Below, piece by piece: positions 14,301 through 20,082 of a DNA stretch of 27,757 nucleotides. The first letter of the stretch is position 1. Each line of letters begins with the position of its first letter. The notes under the pieces are model-generated. The model ran no database searches and was not told the origin of the DNA. It was given only the letters and a program-made list of their open reading frames with translations. A program made the position numbers and the translations under genes. This stretch comes from a virus, in the IMG/VR virus record IMGVR_UViG_3300023054_000020, positions 1-27,757 of that record, one strand, 5' to 3'.

Positions 14301-15109
14301 CCACGCCAATTTATTACTATTCATTAAGAAGGTGTGAAGATGGGGCAGAAGGTTTTAGATCTGAGCAAGAAACAACCGCAATTTCACTATTTAATAACGA
14401 TAGGGTAAATGAACCTAATGTTTTACCACCGCCATCTTTTACGGTTATTGGAATAACAACAACCGGAACAAGTATTGGAAATGTAATTATTACAAATGAA
14501 ACGGGCTGTCCTGCTCCTTTGGTTTATTATACATTACAAAGATGCTCAGATGGCAGCACCGGTTGGCTCTCTGGTCAGCCTACTGAGGCTATTGCTTTAA
14601 ATAACAACGATAGGGTTACGGATAACGGCGTAAGTTATACAGTAATTGGAACCGGAACAAGTGGAACTCAAATTGGGGCAGTAACTGCCACCGGACTGAT
14701 TGGTTGCCCGGATTATAGCATAAAATATTACGCCTTATTAAAATGTTCAGATTCATCTATAAATTGGAGAAGCCAACAAACCACAAGTGAAATTGCCTTA
14801 GATACATTCAATAGAGTTGCGGTGGGTTCAGAAATTTATACAGTAAGGCCAAGCCTTTCAACAATAGACACGCCTAACGCGGGATTTGTTGTTGATACAG
14901 GAGAATTAAATTGCATTTTTTATTATTCATTAACAAAATGTTCAGATGGAAGCACTGGCTGGAGAAGTGAACAATCAGATGCAGAACTTACATTGGCAGA
15001 CAACGCAAGGGTTACCGCTGGTGGAGAAACCTATAAAAATGAAGGGCGAACACCATCTGGAACGAGCGTAGGGAATGTTACTGACACTGGATTTACTTTC
15101 TGTCCTTAA
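11357..15109 (+). CDS. Large tail-tip/hub protein with CBM-like insert and six C-terminal repeats
   Basis: 1250 residues, starting three bases after the tape measure stop, where the distal tail or hub gene normally lies. Residues 1 to about 340 and 540-700 look like the hub (FWQGYLIQDTYTQSITSAPF; FNQFLKGYMAPVGDGF). Between them, from about 340, NFIPNGNFEDGFENWSF resembles a carbohydrate-binding CBM4/9-type jelly roll. Residues about 705-750 form a short Cys-containing domain (CKTYRVQNDDLNNS). From 768 to the end run six repeats of about 62 residues, each from a K/R-C near YYSLxKC to a closing C (mostly GCP). Likely joins tail tip and host binding in one chain; enzyme activity not seen. Confidence 0.82.
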   Translation: MAYGVKYRLDFSDAQGNKRRLEILKKDYSSTVFPLIGTGSPVVLSWEQNNDFYDPLIASNCEVNLIQTDFVIYEDFYDFDEREFLVKVYYAETRVPFWEDKTTKWELTNDYWGDERESWDTIATNWEDYTVGWQQGVTSDNYKAFWQGYLIQDTYTQSITSAPFEVSFKAVDGLGLLKGVDFPLTPNNEVTLWECLHKVLLETGLEYNIYVKTDLKEENAAAVTNVFEDLTINTSTYTDENTYKYNCSEVLFSILSGFNCRVFQTDADFYIINNADLATLENIEYRRYQSDGVYIENVIKTTFLTIPTDAKPINADLSKETSGGVIEVKSKVLLSEQINFIPNGNFEDGFENWSFIDPNNVELSTNGIRGQSIKIIGTDSAFIRVLKNEFYSGAKPYSDSVFDFSFVLQMENGGYPLIIASYSVPYQLLATFRRYSGGEPTSDFEDFYFNDQTNEWQSSEFTNQFNYAGRGEWLTYKKEIAYNITDVTSGYLPLSFIVNFGQPSTTSPFHVAMYLGGSIINWKNLLYVKTATADPEKFIFSGEDLETVTTQTTTKKLTNKLEYKDIYQGSTFNQFLKGYMAPVGDGFKGVLPMFKRSSDINYRFIEDLTAQQRINDNRVKIQRYEGSIKKTNNRIPIFLHNRLIIGFTNFGESLALVIDTLKFNVKSNLYDFSAHLGEQLTDAVVDFKANKISYSIPIITNCKTYRVQNDDLNNSITYSYYDCDGAFQTVTLQADSDGNDFCATTRPSVPPNANLIDVDDTCTVSLNFYLLQKCSDSSTGYKSAQYTNEITLGNNRRVQDSSLVNYTIIGQGVTGSTVGTITDTGLFGCPVPVELTSFQRSNNAFPNPCEQVPDITAYHDGAGTYPTIGDVVYTTANTTSPLANGSYLMVNAFYFTISGGVGEVQSVTECSAPANEFYSLRKCSDSSTGWRTGQQNNQISLSNNDRVAVGSTNYVVTGTTTRGTSVGNVTDTNETGCPTPGPTPIYYYSLRRCEDGAEGFRSEQETTAISLFNNDRVNEPNVLPPPSFTVIGITTTGTSIGNVIITNETGCPAPLVYYTLQRCSDGSTGWLSGQPTEAIALNNNDRVTDNGVSYTVIGTGTSGTQIGAVTATGLIGCPDYSIKYYALLKCSDSSINWRSQQTTSEIALDTFNRVAVGSEIYTVRPSLSTIDTPNAGFVVDTGELNCIFYYSLTKCSDGSTGWRSEQSDAELTLADNARVTAGGETYKNEGRTPSGTSVGNVTDTGFTFCP
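13658..15106 (+). repeat. Six diverged protein-coding repeats in tail-tip gene
   Basis: Units lie at 13658-13846, 14105-14290, 14312-14512, 14525-14710, 14726-14917 and 14918-15106. Consensus features: YY-S/T-L-x-K/R-C-S-D-x-S-T-G-W, then N-N-D-R-V, then T-G-T-S-V-G-N-V-T-D-T-G, ending G-C-P. The first two units are separated by an unrelated insert of about 86 residues. Confidence 0.9.
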
Positions 15110-15144
15110 TGAATAATTAATTAAGATTCCTTTTTTGTTTGCCT

Positions 15145-15185
15145 GATGGGTAGTAGCTTTTTAAGTTGCTGCCCATCTTTTTTTT
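15145..15185 (+). terminator. Strong intrinsic terminator ending late genes
   Basis: A 13-bp stem (GATGGGTAGTAGC with GTTGCTGCCCATC, three G-U pairs) with a 7-base loop and eight T. It separates the tail genes from the early region. Confidence 0.9.
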
Positions 15186-15228
15186 AAAAAATACTTTAAA
15201 AATATAGCTTATATTAAAAATAATTTTT

Positions 15229-15236
15229 TATTTTTG
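15229..15236 (+). promoter_or_regulatory. Promoter -7 box (TATTTTTG) for early genes
   Basis: Exact TAnnTTTG match in a very AT-rich gap, 18 bases before the small HTH gene. No good TTG at -33. Confidence 0.5.
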
Positions 15237-15253
15237 TATAAAATATATATAAC

Positions 15254-15421
15254 ATGACTTTAAAAGATCAAATTAAATTCAAAAAATTATTAAAAAGGGA
15301 TATTTGCAAACATTTAGACATTACCATGCCTACTTTAAAAAGCAAATTAGACGATCCTAAGCGATTAACAATTTTAGATGTTGAAAAACTTAGGGAATTA
15401 GGATTAGAAATTACTGTTTAA
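15254..15421 (+). CDS. Small helix-turn-helix protein, likely regulator
   Basis: 55 residues: MTLKDQIKFKKLLKRD, then ICKHLDITMPTLKSKLDDPK and LTILDVEKLRELGLEI. The stretch CKHLDITMPTLKSKL has the shape of an XRE-like helix-turn-helix (helix, turn at D-I-T, recognition helix M-P-T-L-K-S-K-L), and the following helix matches small Cro-type proteins of Bacteroidota phages. It is the first gene after the major terminator, where an early regulator would be expected. DNA binding is inferred from this motif. Confidence 0.72.
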   Translation: MTLKDQIKFKKLLKRDICKHLDITMPTLKSKLDDPKRLTILDVEKLRELGLEITV

Positions 15422-15440
15422 CAATTCAAACCAAAATATT

Positions 15441-16094
15441 ATGAATGAAACAAAATCAGTATTTGAAACGCTATCTGCCATCAATGTAAATGACAAAGTA
15501 GAGCAAAAGCAAGGGTTAAATTATTTGTCATGGGCTTGGGCTTGGGCCGAGGTTAAAAAAGCATACCCAACCGCCTCTTATAAAGTGTACAAAGACCCAT
15601 TAACAAACAAGCCATATATTGAAGATCCGATTTTAGGCTATTTATGCAGCACAGAAGTAACTATTGAAGGCGAAACTTTGGAAATGTGGTTGCCCGTTAT
15701 GAATGGCGCTAATAAAGCCATGAAAGCTATGCCTTATAATTATATGGTTAAAGGTTGGAATGGTGCGCCAGATGTTCAAAAAGAAGTTGAAGCGGCTTCA
15801 ATGTTTGATGTCAATAAAACAATAATGCGATGCTTAGTAAAGAATTTTGCAATGTTTGGTTTGGGCCATTACATATATGCCGGTGAAGATTTACCAGAGG
15901 GTTCGGATTCAAGTGAAATAAAGGCTATAAAAAAGCCTCAAAAAAAATACGAAGAAGATACCCGGCCATGGCTTAAAGAAAATGAATTGACTGCGGCTTT
16001 AAAAGGTAACGCCAAACAAGCTGAAAACGTAATTAAATCATTTAGAATGAAAAAAGAATACAAAAATCAATTAAATACCGCGTTTTCATTATGA
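15441..16094 (+). CDS. DUF1071 (Sak-type) single-strand annealing recombinase
   Basis: 217 residues. GLNYLSWAWAWAEVKKAYPT, the central NGANKAMKAMPYNYMVKGWN and AASMFDVNKTIMRCLVKNFAMFGLG-type helix (residues about 117-144) are the DUF1071 signature, a Rad52-like family of phage annealing proteins. The last 60 residues are charged and variable. It starts behind AAACCAAAATATTATG. The neighbouring SSB-tailed protein and downstream nucleases fit a recombination module. It overlaps the next gene by four bases (ATGA). Confidence 0.87.
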   Translation: MNETKSVFETLSAINVNDKVEQKQGLNYLSWAWAWAEVKKAYPTASYKVYKDPLTNKPYIEDPILGYLCSTEVTIEGETLEMWLPVMNGANKAMKAMPYNYMVKGWNGAPDVQKEVEAASMFDVNKTIMRCLVKNFAMFGLGHYIYAGEDLPEGSDSSEIKAIKKPQKKYEEDTRPWLKENELTAALKGNAKQAENVIKSFRMKKEYKNQLNTAFSL

Positions 16095-16231
16095 GCCAAA
16101 CCACAACAATAGACCACTTGGAGGTTATATATGAAAGCGTTACGCAAGCCTCTATAACAATAACCGGTTCGTCTGAGGCAATATGCGAAGTCTTACAAAA
16201 AATAAACGATAATCAAATTAAATTGAAATAA
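16091..16231 (+). CDS. Hypothetical small protein in recombination module
   Basis: 46 residues, start overlapping the annealing gene's stop (ATGA) and ending two bases before the SSB-like gene. Sequence MSQTTTIDHLEVIYESVTQA, then SITITGSSEAICEVLQKIND suggests a small beta-beta-alpha fold. No family recognised. Tight spacing on both sides supports it as a real gene, perhaps an accessory to the annealing or SSB protein. Confidence 0.6.
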   Translation: MSQTTTIDHLEVIYESVTQASITITGSSEAICEVLQKINDNQIKLK

Positions 16232-16233
16232 TT

Positions 16234-16545
16234 ATGGCAGAAGAAAAAAGTACTATTTTTTTAAAGGGAATTAGAACATTTCCAAGAAACGAAAAGCAGC
16301 CGGAAACATTAATTTCAAGCGGGGTTGTTTCCATAGACGAATTAAAAGCATTTTTAGATTCGCCAGAGGCAAAAAATCATTATACCCAATACAACGGGGC
16401 CAATCAATTAAAATTTGGAATATGGCGCACAAAAATCGGAGGTGTAAGCCTTATTGTAGACACATGGAAGCCTAGTAATGAAGTCGTGCCAAAAGCGATA
16501 GGAGGCCCTAAAGCAGAAAGTAACGAAGATGATTTACCTTTCTAA
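16234..16545 (+). CDS. SSB-like protein with acidic C-terminal tip
   Basis: 103 residues. The body (STIFLKGIRTFPRNEKQPET, VVSIDELKAFLDSPEAK, LKFGIWRTKIGGVSLIVDTW) is small and mixed alpha/beta and is not an obvious classical OB fold. The end, AESNEDDLPF after a Pro/Gly-rich linker, copies the bacterial SSB tip (acidic residues then P-F) that recruits repair proteins. The position after a DUF1071 recombinase is where phages often encode a single-strand binding protein. I call it SSB-like on tail and context; fold not confirmed. Confidence 0.65.
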   Translation: MAEEKSTIFLKGIRTFPRNEKQPETLISSGVVSIDELKAFLDSPEAKNHYTQYNGANQLKFGIWRTKIGGVSLIVDTWKPSNEVVPKAIGGPKAESNEDDLPF

Positions 16546-16549
16546 ATTT

Positions 16550-16576
16550 AAAGGGGTGTAAAAGCCCCTTTTTTTT
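16550..16576 (+). terminator. Intrinsic terminator after SSB-like gene
   Basis: AAAGGGG / CCCCTTT stem, 8-base loop, then eight T. Confidence 0.85.
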
Positions 16577-16626
16577 AACTAATTAAAAACTATTAGTACG
16601 GATTAATAAAACTAAAATATAAAATT

Positions 16627-16800
16627 ATGGCTTGGAGTAAAGTGAGTAAAGAACACAATAAACCTTGGAAATGGTGGATGCATAAATTATTTTGTGAATG
16701 GGGGTATGTTGTAAGGAATAAAGATAGTTGGAAAACATACTACCACCATTTAGATATGTGCTGTAAACAAGGATTTAACTTGTATGGTAACAAAGTGTAG
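16627..16800 (+). CDS. Trp-rich small orphan protein
   Basis: 57 residues, MAWSKVSKEHNKPWKWWMHK, LFCEWGYVVRNKDSW and so on: six Trp, three Cys, three His, basic. Not recognised. It is bounded by terminators (16550 and 16854) and followed by a sequence (TGCTAACTAACCGATATAAG at 16807) nearly repeated after the unrelated 23344 gene, so it may be a recently gained cargo gene. Compact Trp-rich helices can bind membranes or protein partners; nothing decides this. Confidence 0.6.
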   Translation: MAWSKVSKEHNKPWKWWMHKLFCEWGYVVRNKDSWKTYYHHLDMCCKQGFNLYGNKV

Positions 16801-16853
16801 TATTAATGCTAACTAACCGATATAAGTAACTTTACTAAAAAAAATGACAAACC

Positions 16854-16886
16854 AAAGGGCCTCCAATAAAACGAGCTCTTTTTTTT
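16854..16886 (+). terminator. Probable intrinsic terminator
   Basis: Imperfect stem AAAGGGCCTC / GAGCTCTTT (one G-U, one bulged C) with a 9-base loop and a run of T. Ends the single-gene unit of the Trp-rich protein. Confidence 0.6.
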
Positions 16887-16908
16887 ATTTAAAAATTTCT
16901 TTTAATTT

Positions 16909-16941
16909 TTGTTGTTTATTTAAAATTTATTTTTATTTTTA
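16909..16941 (+). promoter_or_regulatory. Promoter for 16970 operon
   Basis: TTG at 16912-16914, 19-base spacer, TATTTTTA at 16934-16941, then the leader AAACCAAAATATTATG into the start at 16970. Good layout for a Bacteroidota promoter except the last base of the -7 box. Confidence 0.55.
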
Positions 16942-16969
16942 CTTTATAAATAATTAAAACCAAAATATT

Positions 16970-17239
16970 ATGAGTTTCTTTTTAGATTTATTCAAAACAC
17001 AAGACCCACAAAAAGCAAGTTTAGAAAATCAAAACAAACACGAATTAGTGTTGCAACATCTTCAAAAAAAAGGCAGCATTACAAGTTGGGAGGCGATTAA
17101 CCTTTATAGGGCAACCAGACTTTCTAGCATTATTTATAGGCTTCGAGATAGGGGCCTAAACATTACTACAACAATGGTGGAAAAAACAAATTCTAAGGGC
17201 CATATTTCTAAGTATGGTATCTTCACACTTTTAAAATAA
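16970..17239 (+). CDS. Helix-turn-helix protein (HTH_39-like)
   Basis: 89 residues. From about residue 25, LVLQHLQKKGSITSWEAINL, then YRATRLSSIIYRLRDRGLNI is the winged-helix pattern of PF14090 (HTH_39), frequent in phage early regions: first helix, turn at SITSWEA, recognition helix RLSSIIYRLR, then a wing with K-x-G-H-I-S-K-Y-G-I-F. It heads a run of close genes to 19966 and may regulate them or the origin. First 20 residues are variable. Confidence 0.82.
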   Translation: MSFFLDLFKTQDPQKASLENQNKHELVLQHLQKKGSITSWEAINLYRATRLSSIIYRLRDRGLNITTTMVEKTNSKGHISKYGIFTLLK

Positions 17240-17243
17240 AACA

Positions 17244-17426
17244 ATGAAAAATATTAAACACTTATTTACAGACGTTGTAACATACGAAGGAAAAGGGAGT
17301 GGTAATTCAATACGAATTGAAGTACTAAGTCGCTTAGACATGATTAAAAAGCTAAATAAGCCTAGTTTATGGACTATTATAAAAAGATTGTTTGCAACTG
17401 ACTTTATAACGCCCTTAGAAAATTAA
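17244..17426 (+). CDS. Hypothetical protein
   Basis: 60 residues, MKNIKHLFTDVVTYEGKGSG, NSIRIEVLSRLDMIKKLNKP and an end WTIIKRLFATDFITPLEN. Basic and amphipathic, no membrane helix, no family recognised. Four bases separate it from the HTH gene upstream and four from the gene downstream, so it is part of the same transcript. Confidence 0.65.
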   Translation: MKNIKHLFTDVVTYEGKGSGNSIRIEVLSRLDMIKKLNKPSLWTIIKRLFATDFITPLEN

Positions 17427-17430
17427 AGCT

Positions 17431-17724
17431 ATGAGCCAGAAATTTAATAAAGCAGCAGCTTATGATTATCATTTTACCGGGCTTACAATTGATGAAATTG
17501 CTAAAAAGCATGATATGCCTTTTGGTACTGTTTCTTATTCTAAGAATAAATTTCCGGCTTTAGACTTCAAAGATCCAGAGGTTGCGCCAATTGATTCTTT
17601 AATCTTAATTAACGAAACTGATTTCGAAAGAATTGTTTTTTTAATGAAAGAATATAATATTAAATATAGAATACCAGTAGAATTTAATTTAGATTTAAAA
17701 TTTAATAGTAAAATAAATAATTAA
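17431..17724 (+). CDS. Putative HTH protein
   Basis: 97 residues. The N-terminal 45 residues, AAAYDYHFTGLTIDEIAKKH and DMPFGTVSYSKNKFP, look like a sigma-factor/transposase-type helix-turn-helix (TIDEIAKKHDMPFGTVSYSKNKF: helix, turn, recognition helix). The rest (ETDFERIVFLMKEYNIKYRI) is probably a small alpha/beta domain. Likely DNA binding in early regulation or replication; inference only. In the same gene run as its neighbours. Confidence 0.7.
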   Translation: MSQKFNKAAAYDYHFTGLTIDEIAKKHDMPFGTVSYSKNKFPALDFKDPEVAPIDSLILINETDFERIVFLMKEYNIKYRIPVEFNLDLKFNSKINN

Positions 17725-17737
17725 CTTTGAAACAATT

Positions 17738-18187
17738 ATGAATAATTTAAACGATTTACACGTAGAATTACAAGATCAAATGTTTAACGCAATTAATGAC
17801 GTAAACGAAGGGAATATAAACGTCTTAGATGCTTTAATTTTTTTAGAAGAACAAAGAAAACAATTAGAACTTAGCTTAGAGGTTTGCAAAGGATACAAAG
17901 ACGATTTCTTTGAAAAGATAGCAGAGCAAGCCGCAGACCACAAAGAAGGCTACCAAGGCTATCAAATAGAAGTTAGAAATGGAGGTAAAATATTCACTTA
18001 TAAGAATATTCCAGAATGGCAAAACGCAGAGCAAAGCAAAAAAGAAATTGAAGGCAGATATAAAAGTGCTTTTGAAGCCATGCAAAAAGGCAATAAATTT
18101 GCAGGAGTAAATGAAGATGGCGAAGAAATGGTGATGCCGGAAATAACCTATCGCAAATCTTCAATAGTTTTAAAAAAACAAAAATAA
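17738..18187 (+). CDS. Coiled-coil early protein of unknown function
   Basis: 149 residues. The N-terminal 65 residues are helical and acidic (LHVELQDQMFNAINDVNEGN, LDALIFLEEQRKQLELSLEV). The second half has a conserved-looking block: GYQIEVRNGGKIFTYKNIPE, then WQNAEQSKKEIEGRYKSAFE and EEMVMPEITYRKSSIVLK. The sequence feels familiar from recombination regions of Bacteroidota phages but I cannot name a family. It ends directly against the phosphoesterase gene (TAA then ATG), so the products may be made together. Confidence 0.72.
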   Translation: MNNLNDLHVELQDQMFNAINDVNEGNINVLDALIFLEEQRKQLELSLEVCKGYKDDFFEKIAEQAADHKEGYQGYQIEVRNGGKIFTYKNIPEWQNAEQSKKEIEGRYKSAFEAMQKGNKFAGVNEDGEEMVMPEITYRKSSIVLKKQK

Positions 18188-19333
18188 ATGATAAAAAACC
18201 TTTCTTTTAAAGCTAAGGCAATTGAACTTTATAATGGCGGCGAAAAAAACGCCGCTGAAATTGCAAGATTTATTATATCAAATATGAACTATCCTAAAGA
18301 CCATAACAACGCAAGACGTATGGTTTTAAAATGGATTCACTCAGAAGAAAGGGCTATTGAGCATTTTGCTTTAGCCGCCGAATGTAGCGATGTAGGTATT
18401 CCGCTAGATAGTGTAAAACATGGATGGTATAAAGGCGAGCATTGGTCTATTGCCTTTAGGCCCGAAGAAGGTTTAGAGGCAATTACTTTTGAAGAAATGC
18501 TAAAAGATCATATTGAAGAAGTGAGTAAACACACTTTTGAATATAAAAAAATAATTAGAAAACCTTTAAATAGACCGCATCTTTTATTGATTGATCCGGC
18601 AGATATTCATATTGGCAAATTAGCTTCTTCTTTTGAAACTGGCGAAGAATATAATAATCAAATAGCCGTTGAAAGGGTGCGCCAAGGTGTTGATGGAATA
18701 ATACAAAAGGCTCATGGATTTAATATTGAGCAGATTGTATTTGTTGCCGGAAATGATATTTTGCATATCGACACGCCCAAAAGAACCACAACAAGCGGAA
18801 CGCCGGTAGATACCTGCGGTATGTGGTACGATAATTTTCTAATTGCAAAAAGGCTTTATATAGAAATAATAGAAAAACTTTTGCAAATATCAAATGTTCA
18901 TTTTATGTACAACCCTTCAAACCATGATTATGTTCATGGTTTTTTCTTGGCTGATGCTATTAGTAACTGGTTCCGGGAGTGTAAAAATATAACCTTTGAC
19001 GTAAGCATTTCGCATAGAAAATATTATACCTATGGCGAAAATCTAATTGGAACAACTCATGGTGACGGCGCTAAGTGGCAAGATTTAAGTAAATTGGCTT
19101 CAGTCGAGTGTAAAGAATGGTCAAATGTAAAGCACCGTTATATATATACGCATCATGTACACCATAAAATAGTAAAAGACGATATAGGTTGCACAATAGA
19201 AAGCCTAAGAAGTCCAAGTGGAACAGATGGTTGGCATCACCGAAACGGCTATCAACACGCCCCAAAAGCAGTTGAAGGCTTTATTCATAGCAAAGAGCAT
19301 GGCCAAGTAGCAAGATTTACGCATTTATTTTAA
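18188..19333 (+). CDS. HTH-metallophosphoesterase, probable nuclease
   Basis: 381 residues. Residues 1-55 look like a helix-turn-helix (AKAIELYNGGEKNAAEIARF). From 130 the calcineurin-like metal sites follow in order: DPADIHIGK (Asp139, His141), VAGND (Asp190), NPSNHD (Asn245, His246, Asp247), THGDG (His291) and YTHHVHH (residues 320-326). These make the usual two-metal centre. Related phage proteins are grouped with Mre11/SbcD-type DNA phosphoesterases, so DNA end processing with the VRR-NUC and annealing proteins is plausible. Substrate is not shown by the sequence. Confidence 0.87.
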   Translation: MIKNLSFKAKAIELYNGGEKNAAEIARFIISNMNYPKDHNNARRMVLKWIHSEERAIEHFALAAECSDVGIPLDSVKHGWYKGEHWSIAFRPEEGLEAITFEEMLKDHIEEVSKHTFEYKKIIRKPLNRPHLLLIDPADIHIGKLASSFETGEEYNNQIAVERVRQGVDGIIQKAHGFNIEQIVFVAGNDILHIDTPKRTTTSGTPVDTCGMWYDNFLIAKRLYIEIIEKLLQISNVHFMYNPSNHDYVHGFFLADAISNWFRECKNITFDVSISHRKYYTYGENLIGTTHGDGAKWQDLSKLASVECKEWSNVKHRYIYTHHVHHKIVKDDIGCTIESLRSPSGTDGWHHRNGYQHAPKAVEGFIHSKEHGQVARFTHLF

Positions 19334-19349
19334 AATATAAAAATTATTT

Positions 19350-19724
19350 ATGTCAATAAATCCATATTTAAAATTTTTAGGGCCTGAAGATCATTTGCAA
19401 AGGGCGGTATTTAATTATGTTTACATGGCTTATCCAGGCGTTTTAATACAACACACACCTAACGAGGGCCGACGAACAAAGTTTGAACAGTTTAAAATGA
19501 AATACTTGGGAACCAAAAGAGGCACGCCTGACGTTTTAATCTTTAGCCCATCAAAACAATTTAGCGGATTAGCGATAGAATTAAAGGTTGGGTATAACAA
19601 ACCTACACCTGATCAAAAAGAATGGCTTAAACACCTTCTGAAATGCAATTGGCACACTACATGGCATAACACTTTTGACGATTGCAAACTTACAATTGAT
19701 AATTACTTTAAAAATAACCTATGA
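19350..19724 (+). CDS. VRR-NUC domain nuclease
   Basis: 124 residues, a complete VRR-NUC domain: early Glu13 and Gln17 in GPEDHLQRAV, HTPNEGRR at about 35-42, KRGTPDVLIF with Asp61, and LAIELKVGYNKPTPDQKEWL with Glu77, Lys79 and Gln89. This is the PD-(D/E)XK-like core of phage Holliday junction resolvase-like nucleases. Probably resolves branched DNA from replication or recombination before packaging. It overlaps the next gene by four bases (ATGA). Confidence 0.9.
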   Translation: MSINPYLKFLGPEDHLQRAVFNYVYMAYPGVLIQHTPNEGRRTKFEQFKMKYLGTKRGTPDVLIFSPSKQFSGLAIELKVGYNKPTPDQKEWLKHLLKCNWHTTWHNTFDDCKLTIDNYFKNNL

Positions 19725-19966
19725 GTTACATTTTTTTGTACTACAATGAGCAAACGCAAAAGTTAAGAAGTTGTAAATTGCCTTTTCAAGATTTAGAAGA
19801 AGGATTTATATTAATTGGCGCAATAACTAGAACTGAAAAGGAATTTTTAGTTGAGATTTTATTTACTAGATTTGGCGAAAAGGAAATTACTTTAAAGCAA
19901 ATCCAAAGGTATTATTCTGAGTTAAAAAACTTTTGCGAAAGGGTTAAAAGCGTTGTTGTAAATTAA
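19721..19966 (+). CDS. Hypothetical protein after VRR-NUC
   Basis: 81 residues, translationally coupled to the VRR-NUC gene (ATGA overlap). MSYIFLYYNEQTQKLRSCKL, EEGFILIGAITRTEKEFLVE and ITLKQIQRYYSELKNF: an N-terminal beta part and a C-terminal helix. No family recognised. It is the last gene before the structured leader of the initiator; the TTG of that leader's promoter lies inside its 3' end. Confidence 0.68.
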   Translation: MSYIFLYYNEQTQKLRSCKLPFQDLEEGFILIGAITRTEKEFLVEILFTRFGEKEITLKQIQRYYSELKNFCERVKSVVVN

Positions 19967-19984
19967 AAAATATTTGTATATTTG
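19953..19984 (+). promoter_or_regulatory. Promoter for structured leader and initiator
   Basis: TTG at 19956-19958, 18-base spacer, TATATTTG at 19977-19984: an exact Bacteroidota promoter, the best in the window. Transcription would begin near 19990, right at the first leader hairpin. Confidence 0.75.
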
Positions 19985-19990
19985 TCTTTT

Positions 19991-20077
19991 GGCGATCGTG
20001 TGGGTGCGCCATTATTTAAAGACTTTAATTAAAACCTTCGGGGAACCTACCACACTAGGGGAACCGCAGGTTTTTTT
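19991..20077 (+). ncRNA. Structured leader RNA with complementary loops and terminator
   Basis: Hairpin 1: GGCG (19991-19994) pairs with CGCC (20007-20010), 12-base loop. Hairpin 2: AAACCT (20032-20037) with AGGTTT (20068-20073), CGG (20039-20041) with CCG (20064-20066), a symmetric GGAA/GGAA internal loop, CCTA (20046-20049) with TAGG (20056-20059), and hexaloop CCACAC (20050-20055). That loop is the exact complement of GTGTGG (19998-20003) in loop 1, allowing a kissing interaction. Seven T follow hairpin 2, so it can act as an intrinsic terminator, ending six bases before the initiator ATG. Could be a cis attenuator of the initiator or a separate RNA of about 85 nt. Confidence 0.72.
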
Positions 20078-20082
20078 GTTTT

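Noticed and set aside
16844-16957. 37-codon ORF downstream of the Trp-rich gene
   Set aside because: It runs through the terminator and the next promoter and codes mostly Phe, Tyr and Asn from AT-rich sequence; no sign of selection.
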